A stretch of 64,000 nt of DNA from a bacterium (lineage in GTDB: Bacteria; Eisenbacteria; RBG-16-71-46; CAIMUX01). The stretch covers positions 62,001 to 126,000 of the forward strand of contig JAUIHP010000017.1 of the NCBI GenBank assembly GCA_030431975.1, read 5' to 3'. Below are positions 56,110 to 64,000 of this stretch, piece by piece. Within the stretch, counting starts at the first letter, position 1. Each line of letters opens with the position of its first letter. The translations under genes were made by a program, and so were the position numbers. Below the pieces are notes generated by a model, which worked only from the letters and a program-made list of their open reading frames with translations, had not been told where the DNA came from and made no database searches.

Positions 56110-59012
56110 GTGCGAACACCTCCGAGTACAGCGAACGACGCCCAATGCCAGGGGTGCGGACGCTCCTGCATCAGTGACCGCATGGCCCGCCCCAGGGCGA
56201 TGGGTGCGCTGACGCCGAGTTTGAACTCTTCATAGAACTCGTCCATGAGTTCGACAGTCGGTTCGTCCTGAATCGGCCACAGGGAGGCGACGACTGTTCC
56301 GGCCCCGGCTTGCAGGAAGCCTCGGGCCAACCCGATCCACTCGTCACCTGCCGGGGCCGCTCCGCGCGCCGATGAACACGCGGTCAGAACCACCAGCGAA
56401 GCTGGCAACTGTAAGTGTACCAGGTCATGGACGTAAAACGGACCGTCTGCCAGTTCGATAAAGGAGTACGCCGGGTTGTCGCGACGCAGGGAGCCGTGGG
56501 CGGCCAGGTGGAGGATCTCCGCCTGGGGCGCCTGGTCTGTGAGGTCCTGTCGCGTAGGGTGAAGCAGGGAAGTCACTTCCAGCGACTGCAGGTGGTCGGA
56601 TACCTGCTTCACTTCCCCTTCGACCGCCGGCAGTTTGATCGACGGCACTCCGGCGACCAAAGCCTGGCGGGCCTGGGTTGCGGAGACAGGTGTGGCTCCC
56701 TCTTCCCATACTCGCACGCTGGGCGAGACCGCGAAGTCGAGTCGTTCGACGAGATAACCTTCGGGCGCGCGAAGTGCGTGGAGCGGGACACGGTGCACCG
56801 GCCCGTGCGGGGATACCACCCAGTGCCGGTGGGATCCGGTCAGGTCTTCGATGGGCAACCACAGCAGGTTGTACAACTCTTCGAGGAGTACATCGGTCGA
56901 ACGGCGCAGATGGGTCATGGGACCGGCATCGCTCGGCTTACTGCGGCCCCCCGATTGCGTCTCTGGTGATCGCAAACTGGTCAGGGCCGCAGCGCCCCAT
57001 TGAAAGTCCAGGCGGTCCGTGAGGTTTCGAACCCGCTGGCCCAGATCGTCTGAAAGCCTTCGCCAGTGGGCTCCGTCTTCGGTGACGACCACGGCCAAAG
57101 CGAAGTCGGACCCGACGTGATAGCTGACCCAACCCCATCCCGGTGGCAGGGAACGTCCGAGTCGTCCTTCGATGGAGTCGCTCTTCAGCAATCGAAGCTG
57201 GGGTCGTGAACTCGTCTGCGTATCAGCGACCTTGTCCTCCGCGTGTTGGCGAAGCAACCGGGAGTAGGTGTTCTCCGCTTCGGCCAACCGGCCGCGCAGC
57301 TCGACAGCCTGCTCCCGTTCGTCCTTGGTCCCGAGCTCGAGTCGGGAAAGGCGGGTGTGGAGCCAGGAAAGGCGGTGACGCGCGCGCTCGAGTTCCTCGT
57401 TGTCGGCTTCCGAGTCGTTCCCGGTCAGGTAGCGGTCCGGGCTGCGAAGGCGATCCCAAAGACTTTGCGCACGGGATCTCTCCATCGTATCGAGCAGGCG
57501 GGTCAGTGAAGGCGTTTCCTTGCGCAATTCGAGCGAGAGCAGACGATCATAGAGATACGTCTTGTCTCCGAGGAATGCGATCTTCGAGTCCTCGGTCGGA
57601 ATGCGGACACGAACGTCTTCGGAGCAGTCCAGGGCCTGCAGGTAGACCTGCTCGGCTTCGTCTGCGCGACCGGAGCTTTCGAGGATGTTCCCGAGCGTCT
57701 CGAGGATCCGGTAGGACTGAAGCGGATAAAGATTCTGGGGCAACCGGTCCAGCATTCGCCGCAACATCGGGACCGGGCTTCGTCCCTTCCTTCGCGCACG
57801 CAACTTGGCCAACAGGACGGACGAAGCCGCTTCCCAACGCGGGAGGTTGAGTTTGCGGAAACCGCGAATGGCCTCTTCGACCCGCTTTTCCGCATCTACG
57901 TAGCGCCGCCGTTTGTAGAGCGCTTCGGCCCAAACGAGGCGAATGTAGGCCGAACGCGCGGCGTTGCGTTCGCGGTCGAAAAGCCGCCGGGCGCGTTGAA
58001 TGTTTCTGAGTGCAGGACGCAGCCGCTCCAGCGCAAGAAACGCCAGCGCGCCCTGTGTCTGGGCGAGGGCCTCGTCGTAGGTCAACCCGACGCCGGCAAA
58101 GACTTCGGCGGCTTCCCGCGATAGCTCGTTGGCTTCCCGGTGAAGATTGAGCTGATGTGAGACTTCCGCTCGGTTGAGCAGGCAGGCCGCGAGAAAAGCC
58201 GGATGGTCCGTTTCCCGGAAGTAGGCCGTGGCCTGGTTCATGCGCTGCAGGGCCCGGTCGAACTCGGCTCGCAAGAAGTGGACGTAGGCTGAGTTCATTC
58301 GGACCTGGGCGCCCAGAACATCAAGGCCGCGTTCCTCGCACTCGGCTTCCAGGCTCCGGCCCAACTCGAGTGACTCTTCGTCGCGATCGAGATGAGCCAG
58401 TGCGACGGCGCGATTGATTTCCAGGCTGAGTACCGTCTCGTCTCGTTGGCCAATGCGGGAGAGAATTTCCAATGCCCGGTCGTACTCGACCAGCGCGTCC
58501 GCGTAGAGGTCTCGCTGAAAGCGTTGGTTGCCGAGATTGATGGCCAACTTCGCGAGGTAGAGGTCGTCTCCTGCTTCTTCGAGATGAGAGCGGGCTTCGC
58601 GTGCGATCTTTTCAGCATCGGCGTGACGACCCAGCAATGACAGGACGTGAATGCGTCCAACGAGAAGTTGTCCGAGTTGCGCGGTCTCCCGAGCGCGGCG
58701 CCAGGCGGCGGCCGCTTCGGCATACGCATCTTCGGATTCGTTCATGCGGCCGGAATAGAGCAGGGACTCGGCCTGGATGCGGTAGCCCCAACCCAGCGCC
58801 CGCGGTTCCCCGATCAGCTCTGCCAACTCCAATGCCCGGTCGGCAATGTATCGAGCCTGGGCGGCATCGGTGTTGTAGTAGCGAAGGGCTTCGTCGCGAA
58901 GGTCCCGGACCCAAAGCCAAGCATCGCCCGGGTCGGCTTCAGCGACGGCCCGGGCGAGATCGGCGGAACTCATCTGTCGGATCCGCGCGATGTCCAGCGG
59001 CGCGGCGGACAT
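56106..59012 (-). CDS. TPR-CHAT caspase-like protease
   Basis: 968 residues. The first 500 form many TPRs (NLGNQRFQRDLYADALVEYDRALEIL, NRAEVSHQLNLHREANELSREAAEVF and others), then a coiled region (about 520-600). The C-terminal CHAT domain (about 650-968) has the catalytic dyad His839 (HLAAHGSLRR) and Cys879 (VLTACSSARG), with GLARGFLQAGAGTVVASLWPI after it. CHAT proteases cleave specific protein targets when activated through their TPRs. It starts 3 bp after the 224-residue gene and is coupled to the subtilase downstream. Confidence 0.95.
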   Translation of the reverse strand: MSAAPLDIARIRQMSSADLARAVAEADPGDAWLWVRDLRDEALRYYNTDAAQARYIADRALELAELIGEPRALGWGYRIQAESLLYSGRMNESEDAYAEAAAAWRRARETAQLGQLLVGRIHVLSLLGRHADAEKIAREARSHLEEAGDDLYLAKLAINLGNQRFQRDLYADALVEYDRALEILSRIGQRDETVLSLEINRAVALAHLDRDEESLELGRSLEAECEERGLDVLGAQVRMNSAYVHFLRAEFDRALQRMNQATAYFRETDHPAFLAACLLNRAEVSHQLNLHREANELSREAAEVFAGVGLTYDEALAQTQGALAFLALERLRPALRNIQRARRLFDRERNAARSAYIRLVWAEALYKRRRYVDAEKRVEEAIRGFRKLNLPRWEAASSVLLAKLRARRKGRSPVPMLRRMLDRLPQNLYPLQSYRILETLGNILESSGRADEAEQVYLQALDCSEDVRVRIPTEDSKIAFLGDKTYLYDRLLSLELRKETPSLTRLLDTMERSRAQSLWDRLRSPDRYLTGNDSEADNEELERARHRLSWLHTRLSRLELGTKDEREQAVELRGRLAEAENTYSRLLRQHAEDKVADTQTSSRPQLRLLKSDSIEGRLGRSLPPGWGWVSYHVGSDFALAVVVTEDGAHWRRLSDDLGQRVRNLTDRLDFQWGAAALTSLRSPETQSGGRSKPSDAGPMTHLRRSTDVLLEELYNLLWLPIEDLTGSHRHWVVSPHGPVHRVPLHALRAPEGYLVERLDFAVSPSVRVWEEGATPVSATQARQALVAGVPSIKLPAVEGEVKQVSDHLQSLEVTSLLHPTRQDLTDQAPQAEILHLAAHGSLRRDNPAYSFIELADGPFYVHDLVHLQLPASLVVLTACSSARGAAPAGDEWIGLARGFLQAGAGTVVASLWPIQDEPTVELMDEFYEEFKLGVSAPIALGRAMRSLMQERPHPWHWASFAVLGGVRT

Positions 59013-59015
59013 CGA

Positions 59016-59690
59016 CTACTCTTCGCGTGGCGCGAGCAGTTGGAAGGGAGTCAGACGGATGCTGTCCGTGCCGAGATCCATATAGATGGAGACCTCGCCG
59101 TGTGAAACATCCGGAATGTGAAACTGAGCGTCGTTGTCCAAGGGAGCGGTCACTTCCTTGTCGGACGTGGCGACGCGGACGCTGGCCGACTCGAGGTCGA
59201 TCTGGGTGCGCGGCACGAACTGTCCCATCACGGAGTGGCCAGCGGCCTGGCTGTCGACCTGAAGATGAATGTCGCCGAGCTCGGATTCGAAGAGCAACTG
59301 ACGCGGGCCAAGAGCGCCGGCGCCGCGAATGCCCTGCAGGACCTGGCCGGAGAAGGTGTCGACGGTGAGGTTGGCTTCGATGATCCGTGCCGCCTCGCGA
59401 ATCCGCTCTTTGGCGCGGTCGAGCCAGCCGGATTGACCGGCAGCGGCCTGCTCGAGACCACGGATCCGGGTCAGGGCGTTGTCGATCCAGTGCGACGGGA
59501 CTTCCACCATTTCTGCACTCTGAAGCAGTTCGAGGAGCTCCCGCGTCCGGGCCAGTCCCTGCGGATTGTTCGCGAGCTCCGATTGCAGCTCCCGGAGCAC
59601 GTCCCGCAGGTACTCGACCTTTTGAGCGTCACCCGACTCCTGAGCCCGTAAGAGAGCTTGCTCGAAGTACTTGAAGGCGTCTTCCGTCAT
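59016..59690 (-). CDS. unknown protein between sigma factor and CHAT protease; candidate sigma regulator
   Basis: 224 residues from the ATG at 59688-59690 (GGAG upstream). The first 110 are helical: an amphipathic start (AFKYFEQALLRAQESGDAQKVEYLRDVLRELQ), then a segment reminiscent of anti-sigma linkers (EMVEVPSHWIDNALTRIRGLE). Residues about 125-224 form a beta domain (RQLLFESELGDIHLQVDSQ, GEVSIYMDLGTDSIRLTP). No zinc finger or membrane helix, so it is cytoplasmic. It has no family I can name. Its place between an ECF sigma factor and a protease suggests an inhibitor or cleavage target, which is inference. A GTG at 59895-59897 is an alternative start. Confidence 0.8.
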   Translation of the reverse strand: MTEDAFKYFEQALLRAQESGDAQKVEYLRDVLRELQSELANNPQGLARTRELLELLQSAEMVEVPSHWIDNALTRIRGLEQAAAGQSGWLDRAKERIREAARIIEANLTVDTFSGQVLQGIRGAGALGPRQLLFESELGDIHLQVDSQAAGHSVMGQFVPRTQIDLESASVRVATSDKEVTAPLDNDAQFHIPDVSHGEVSIYMDLGTDSIRLTPFQLLAPREE

Positions 59691-59820
59691 GGCTCCATCT
59701 CCGTTGATCCGAACGAGTGTCTGTGTTCGGGGAAGGCTTTGCACGGTCTTGCTACGATCCAGTAGTCGTGGGAAGCCGCCGGTTGATACGTGAGAAGGGC
59801 AACAACTCGCGCCGATGCGC

Positions 59821-59892
59821 GGCGTCTCGCGATGCAGGCTGCCGGGTGCCTCGTGATGCTCCCTGTCGGTCGCCTCGCGACGCTTCCTGCCG
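59821..59892. repeat. three 24-bp tandem repeats between sigma gene and its neighbour
   Basis: Three consecutive 24-bp units, 59821-59844, 59845-59868 and 59869-59892, share the pattern GNCGCCTCGCGATGC...CTGCCG. They lie in the 208-bp spacer between the sigma stop (59899) and the next ATG (59690). In the frame of the downstream gene they encode three similar octapeptides, such as GRKRREAT. Confidence 0.82.
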
Positions 59893-59898
59893 GACACA

Positions 59899-60555
59899 TC
59901 ACGATGAGCCCTCCCCGTCGCGTTCGATCTCGTCGAGAACGTCGGTTTCGTCCAGCAGCGTCCGCAGCTTGTCGAGACAACGGGCTCGAGTCGGCCCAAT
60001 ACTTCCGATGGGAATGCCCTCGGTCTTGGAAATCGTTTCGTAGTCCGGAGCAGGATCGGCAAAGAAGAGGTACTGAATAAGACGTTGGCACCGGTCGGAG
60101 AGCTGGGCCATCCCCTCCCGGACATGTTGAATCCTCTCCAACTTGACCAGGTCGGCATCGGGCAAGGCCGTTTCGTCAGGACGCGTCAGCAGTTCGGTGT
60201 CGGACGTGGCCTGTTCCCGCGTGCGCGCCCGAATCCGATTCACTGCCTGTCGGTGGGAGATGCCGACGATCCAGGACACGATGCGATCCGGCTCCCGAAG
60301 TTTGGGAAGCTGCTGATGAATCGCGACCATCGAAGACTGAAACGCCTCTTCGACATCTTCGGGCGGCAACTGTACTTTGAGGATCGTCGCGTAAATGAGA
60401 TTGGCGTAACGACGAACGAACTCTTCCCATGCGGCCTCTTCATGGGCGAGGCAACGCACCACCAGTTCGTTCGGTGCTGAAATCTGCATGTCCGTCGCGT
60501 TCTGCGACGTGGATTCTGCACGATCACCCTGCGGAGGGCGCGAGGAAGGGCTCAT
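59899..60555 (-). CDS. ECF-type RNA polymerase sigma factor
   Basis: 218 residues from the ATG at 60553-60555. Region 2 reads WEEFVRRYANLIYATI, PEDVEEAFQSSMVAIHQQL and IVSWIVGISHRQAVNRIR. Region 4 reads LSDRCQRLIQYLFFADPAPDYETISKTEGIPIGSIGPTRARCLDKLR. There is no region 3 or 1, so it is an ECF factor directing polymerase to a dedicated promoter set. It heads the four-gene operon with the unknown protein, TPR-CHAT and subtilase, and diverges from rpoN across 126 bp. The ribosome site is weak. Confidence 0.93.
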   Translation of the reverse strand: MSPSSRPPQGDRAESTSQNATDMQISAPNELVVRCLAHEEAAWEEFVRRYANLIYATILKVQLPPEDVEEAFQSSMVAIHQQLPKLREPDRIVSWIVGISHRQAVNRIRARTREQATSDTELLTRPDETALPDADLVKLERIQHVREGMAQLSDRCQRLIQYLFFADPAPDYETISKTEGIPIGSIGPTRARCLDKLRTLLDETDVLDEIERDGEGSS

Positions 60556-60625
60556 GCGAAGTAGGGTACCATACGTATCTCGGCGTTGACGGTTCAGGAG
60601 CCTGCGTCGGGGGCCGCAAATTAGT

Positions 60626-60655
60626 TTGAGAGCCGTCTCACACCGAGCGTATAGT
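60626..60655 (+). promoter_or_regulatory. sigma-70-type promoter of rpoN
   Basis: TTGAGA (60626-60631), an 18-base spacer and TATAGT (60650-60655), placing a start near 60663, about 20 bases before the rpoN ATG. Confidence 0.65.
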
Positions 60656-60681
60656 CGAAGCAACGAGAAGGGATTGCCTCC

Positions 60682-62163
60682 ATGGCAGGAATGAAACACG
60701 GAATCGGCATGCATCAGACCATGGGTCTGAACCAGGTCCTTACGCCACAGATGCGTATGAACCTGGAGCTGATCCAGGCGCCCATTCTCGAAGCGGTCGA
60801 AGCGCTCGAGCAAACGGTGATGGAGAACCCGTGGCTCGAACGGAACGAAGACCAAACCGATCCTCGTTTTGTTCGCGATGCCGATCGTGAAGTCCAGAAC
60901 ACTCCGTCGACTCCGAAAGAGCAACGCGACTTTGCCGAGGCCGACGCCTGGTATGACACGCCGGCCACGCCGTGGACGCATGAAGTCCTTCCGGCCGATG
61001 AAGCCCAGGGTTCCATCGCCGTCAGCGTTCCGACTCCTTATGAGCAACTCAGCGAGCAGGTCGCGGACCTCGACGTCCTCCGTCCGGTCATGGAGATGGT
61101 TCGTCTTCTCATCTGCAATCTGGATGAGTACGGCTACCTCGCCTGTCCCGAAGAAGAGCTCGTCGAGTTTCTCGAGATTCAGACGGAAGAGGAGCGGAAG
61201 CTTTTCAACGAGGCCCTGGATGCGATTCGTTTCGAGATGGATCCGCCGGGACTCGGTGCGCGGGATCAGTCCCACTGCTACCTGATCCAGCTGGAGCGCC
61301 AGGGCAAGATCGACACTCTGGCGGCTCGCCTCGTTCGCGAAGGCGTACTTGGAATGATGAAGCCGCGCAATCTTTCTTCGGTGGCCAAGAAGCTCGGGGT
61401 CAAAGAGTCTGAACTTCGTGACGCGCTGGAAGACCTGCGCCGGTTGTATGCGCATCCGCTTTCGCTTCTCGATCAAACGACGGAGCCGACCCGCTACCCG
61501 GACCTGATTCTCGAGAAGGTCGACGGTGAGTGGATGGTCACGCTCAGTCACCCGCTTTCCGGGCGCTACAGCTTCCGTGACACCAAGGTGCCGAGGAAGA
61601 AGGCGCTGGAAGCGGAGATGAACGGCAACCTCGACAAGGAAGATCCGAAAGAGGTTCTGGCCCGGCTGCGCGAGATGCGACAGAACGCGCGCATGATGGT
61701 CAACGCGACCGAGTATCGCGACCGTACGCTTTACGAAATCGGCCGCCATCTCGTCGGCGAGCAGACGGAGTTCCTCGAAAAGGGAGAAGAGGCGTTGAAG
61801 CCGCTTCTGCAAAAGGAACTCGCCGAGCGTCTCGCCATGAACGAGGCGACGATTTCCCGGATCCTCAAGGACAAGCACATGCTGACCCCGCGTGGCTTGA
61901 TCCCGATGAGTGCTTTCTTCTCGCGCGCCATCACCGGCGACGACGGCGAGAAGGTGTCGAACAAGACGGTCATGGACGCGCTGAAGAACCTGATCGACGA
62001 AGAGGAGAATCCGGAGAAGCCGTGGAGCGATCAGGAGATCTCCGTGCTTCTCAAGGACAAGGGCTTCCCGATTTCGCGCCGGACCGTGACGAAGTACCGC
62101 CAGAACATGGACATCGGGTCCGCCAGTGACCGGAAGGCCATGGCCAGGATGCGGCAGGGGTAA
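60682..62163 (+). CDS. rpoN: RNA polymerase sigma-54 factor
   Basis: 493 residues. Region I (LNQVLTPQMRMNLELIQAPILEAVEALEQTVMENPWLE) is Gln/Leu-rich and contacts activators. The core-binding domain (YEQLSEQVADL, DEYGYLACPEEEL, DPPGLGARD) is followed by the DNA-binding domain with helix-turn-helix (ERLAMNEATISRILKDKHM) and a RpoN box, SRRTVTKYRQ, with the usual A as S. It needs AAA+ activators to open promoters. No intact activator lies in this window, only the degenerate one at the left end. Confidence 0.97.
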   Translation: MAGMKHGIGMHQTMGLNQVLTPQMRMNLELIQAPILEAVEALEQTVMENPWLERNEDQTDPRFVRDADREVQNTPSTPKEQRDFAEADAWYDTPATPWTHEVLPADEAQGSIAVSVPTPYEQLSEQVADLDVLRPVMEMVRLLICNLDEYGYLACPEEELVEFLEIQTEEERKLFNEALDAIRFEMDPPGLGARDQSHCYLIQLERQGKIDTLAARLVREGVLGMMKPRNLSSVAKKLGVKESELRDALEDLRRLYAHPLSLLDQTTEPTRYPDLILEKVDGEWMVTLSHPLSGRYSFRDTKVPRKKALEAEMNGNLDKEDPKEVLARLREMRQNARMMVNATEYRDRTLYEIGRHLVGEQTEFLEKGEEALKPLLQKELAERLAMNEATISRILKDKHMLTPRGLIPMSAFFSRAITGDDGEKVSNKTVMDALKNLIDEEENPEKPWSDQEISVLLKDKGFPISRRTVTKYRQNMDIGSASDRKAMARMRQG

Positions 62164-62205
62164 ACGGTCCCTGGGACCCTCTCTGTTTTGGGTTCTTATC
62201 GATGA

Positions 62206-62236
62206 GCCGTCCGACTTCGGGCGGCTTCTTCGTTTC
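62206..62236 (+). terminator. Rho-independent terminator after rpoN
   Basis: GCCGTCC (62206-62212) pairs with GGGCGGC (62219-62225) with one G-U pair around a 6-base loop, followed by the T-rich TTCTTCGTTTC. A smaller hairpin, GGTCCCTGGGACC, precedes it at 62166-62178. Confidence 0.7.
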
Positions 62237-62240
62237 TGGC

Positions 62241-62279
62241 TGTGACCGCGATGTGACCGCGATAATCGCTGTGACCGAA
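62241..62279. repeat. three TGTGACCG direct repeats upstream of the kinase gene
   Basis: TGTGACCGCGA occurs at 62241-62251 and 62252-62262, and TGTGACCGAA at 62270-62279. They lie between the rpoN terminator and the kinase start, where a regulator could bind. Confidence 0.6.
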
Positions 62280-62382
62280 CTCTGGCCGATCCGGATGTTC
62301 GCAATCGCTCTCTTTGGTGTCTTACCGAGGTGACATCGACCACCAAAATGCTACCCTTATAGGACTGAGAGGGGCAGCCTGT

Positions 62383-64000
62383 ATGGACCAATCTAGCCAC
62401 AATACCGGACATTCCGGGCCTGCGGGACAATCCGGGCCCGCCGGACATTCCGGACAGCAGCCGCCGGTCGTTCCGCATCCGGGAGCCGTGCTCGACGGTC
62501 GGTTCGAGCTCCGTTCCATGCTGGGAGAGGGAGCCTTCTCCACCGTTTGGATCGCCTGGGACCGGTTTCTGAAGTGCGAAATTGCGCTCAAAGTCCTTCG
62601 CGCCCATGCGGTTGGCGGATTCCTGGACGAGATTGCCCGCGAGGTCCGGACGGGTCGGACCCTGTCTCATCCTTCCATCGTTCGGGTGTTCGAACTCCAT
62701 CCGGAAGTGCCGGCGATATCGATGGAGTTGGTCCGCGGCGGCAGTCTGAAAGAGGCGAAGAAGCCGAAGGGGTTCTTGCACTTCTCTGAATTGGCCCCTC
62801 TTTCCGCCCAGATTTGTGACGCCCTGATGTACGCCCACGAAGATAAGGGCGTGGCCCACCGGGACCTGAAGCCCGCGAACATCCTCATCGATTCCGCCGA
62901 TGGCCGGGCCAAGATCTCGGACTTCGGTCTGGCGGTCCGGCTGAGAGAAGAGACGCTCCGGGCCGGAGACGGATCCGGAACCCCCGCCTTTATGGGACCG
63001 CAGCAGCTGCTCGGCAAGCTGCCGGACCCGCTGGATGATGTCTACTCCCTGGGCGCGACACTCTATGACGTGCTGGCCGGGACGCCTCCCTTTGAAGGGG
63101 CGGCGGTGCTCGATCAGATCCTTCATCAGGACCCGCAGCCGATCTCCGAGCGTCTTCGCGAGAAGGGCATCAACGCCGAGCCCATCCCGCCGAACTGGGA
63201 GCAGGCGGTTCTCAGCTGCCTGGCCAAGGATCCGAACGCGCGGCCGCAGTCCGTTCGCGAGCTCGTGGAGCGGATGAACACCGGGACCCCGCAGATTGTG
63301 GTACCGCAGCAGAGTCCGCAGGACCTGGAAGAGTCTCTGCAGCGTGGGGAGCGGCTGCTCGGGAATACAACGAAGGCCGAGGCGAGCCAGAAACCGGTCT
63401 CGGCGGGCATCCCGGCTGCCGCTCCGGCCGGCATCCCGGCGGGGGAAGAGACGACGACGGTCGTTCTGAGTCCGGATCAGCAGGCAGCTCTGGCGTCTTC
63501 TCACCAGGAGGCCACCGGGGAAGCTCTGACCGGTCCAGCTCCGACTGCTCCAGCTCCGGCCGCTCCGGCTCCGACCGTCCCAACCGCCGAGAACGGGAAA
63601 GCGCGGTCCAACCCGGTTCGCCGCTGGGCCCCCGTCGCATTGATACCGATCGCGGCTCTGGTCGTGTTTGTCTTTCGTTTTGCACTGACTCCGGAAGCAC
63701 CTGGCCCGGCTGTGGCCGAGGCAGCGCCGGAGAAGGATCTCGCCTGCTTTCCGGAACCCATGGCCGACAACTCGCCGCCGTCGATCGAGGAGACCGAGGT
63801 TGTGGAGGAGCCGACGCCTTCGACGCCGGAACCGGAGCCGTACCGGATGACGACGTTCGAGATCGAGCTCAGCCGGCACGGAGACCTGACGGCAGCCCGC
63901 CAAGCTCTGCAGAGACTGGTTGCGAGCGGGGTTTCGGCCCGGCGCGTCGAACTGTCCCCGGGCGGTCCCTATGCGATCCGACTCGGCAACAATCTTTCAC
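62383..64000 (+). CDS. transmembrane Ser/Thr protein kinase, 3' end cut by the window
   Basis: At least 539 codons, starting at the ATG at 62383 with GAGAGGGG upstream. A Gly/Ser/Pro tail with GHSGPAGQSGPAGHSG comes first. The Hanks-type kinase domain (about 38-305) has Lys70 (EIALKVL), AHRDLKPANILID with Asp161, and DFGLA with Asp180, all intact. An Ala/Pro linker, a membrane helix (about 412-432) and an external segment follow; its end (MTTFEIELSRHGDLTAARQALQRL, YAIRLGNNLS) looks like a SPOR domain, which binds denuded peptidoglycan. It would sense the wall and phosphorylate cytoplasmic proteins. Confidence 0.93.
   Translation, partial: MDQSSHNTGHSGPAGQSGPAGHSGQQPPVVPHPGAVLDGRFELRSMLGEGAFSTVWIAWDRFLKCEIALKVLRAHAVGGFLDEIAREVRTGRTLSHPSIVRVFELHPEVPAISMELVRGGSLKEAKKPKGFLHFSELAPLSAQICDALMYAHEDKGVAHRDLKPANILIDSADGRAKISDFGLAVRLREETLRAGDGSGTPAFMGPQQLLGKLPDPLDDVYSLGATLYDVLAGTPPFEGAAVLDQILHQDPQPISERLREKGINAEPIPPNWEQAVLSCLAKDPNARPQSVRELVERMNTGTPQIVVPQQSPQDLEESLQRGERLLGNTTKAEASQKPVSAGIPAAAPAGIPAGEETTTVVLSPDQQAALASSHQEATGEALTGPAPTAPAPAAPAPTVPTAENGKARSNPVRRWAPVALIPIAALVVFVFRFALTPEAPGPAVAEAAPEKDLACFPEPMADNSPPSIEETEVVEEPTPSTPEPEPYRMTTFEIELSRHGDLTAARQALQRLVASGVSARRVELSPGGPYAIRLGNNLS

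Noticed and set aside
59899-63903. A minus-strand open frame of over 1300 codons spanning the sigma gene, rpoN and the kinase
   Set aside because: Only the final 218 codons (sigma factor) match a family. The rest is antisense to rpoN and the kinase, both clear genes, and results from high-GC codon use.

Overview
The window spans a bacterial chromosome replication origin and about 47 kb of the right-hand arm. Base composition is fairly GC-rich. The taxonomic cues are secreted proteins with FlgD/T9SS-like C-terminal Ig tails, a PEP-CTERM protein, formylglycine-generating-enzyme (FGE)-fold lipoproteins, a DUF3078 beta-barrel, and many TPR, CHAT and Hanks-kinase proteins. Together they suggest an uncultured Gram-negative lineage near the FCB superphylum (Eisenbacteria-, Krumholzibacteria- or Latescibacteria-like). 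This placement is inferred from protein style, not from a marker-gene tree.

Left part (1-9.3 kb, mostly minus strand): a truncated gene at the edge, a TPR protein with a degenerate sigma-54-activator AAA domain, a small secreted protein, a CYTH-domain protein, a GT-C/TMTC-like membrane TPR protein, an FGE-fold lipoprotein, a bactofilin and an M23 peptidase. Origin block (9.3-26.5 kb): minus-strand rpmH-rnpA-yidD-yidC-jag-rsmG-[three parS sites]-parA-parB-M23-bactofilin diverges from plus-strand dnaA-dnaN-dciA-gyrB-gyrA-rex. oriC most likely lies between rpmH and dnaA, next to a cluster of DnaA boxes. recF and mnmE/mnmG are absent from their usual places here.

Middle part (26.5-46 kb): a TPM-domain protein, a degenerate nucleotidyltransferase and LemA; a VapBC module; a DUF5658 membrane protein; a minus-strand run of a double-receiver regulator, YihY, a short-chain dehydrogenase, an exported superoxide dismutase, a GH26-like lipoprotein and a NhaD-type antiporter; a second FGE lipoprotein; a Phd antitoxin with a truncated ParE-like toxin; a DUF3078 barrel; a Fic protein; a TPR methyltransferase; and an octaheme cytochrome c.

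Right part (46-64 kb): a 1179-residue secreted protein with an embedded C39-like cysteine peptidase region, a decayed LVIVD-repeat gene, ArsR/AHSA1, ribokinase, a zinc-ribbon protein and an aminotransferase. These are followed by a compact operon of ECF sigma factor, 224-residue unknown, TPR-CHAT protease and exported subtilase, which diverges from rpoN and a transmembrane Ser/Thr kinase. The sigma/unknown/CHAT/subtilase operon is the best candidate for an undescribed protease-controlled signalling system.
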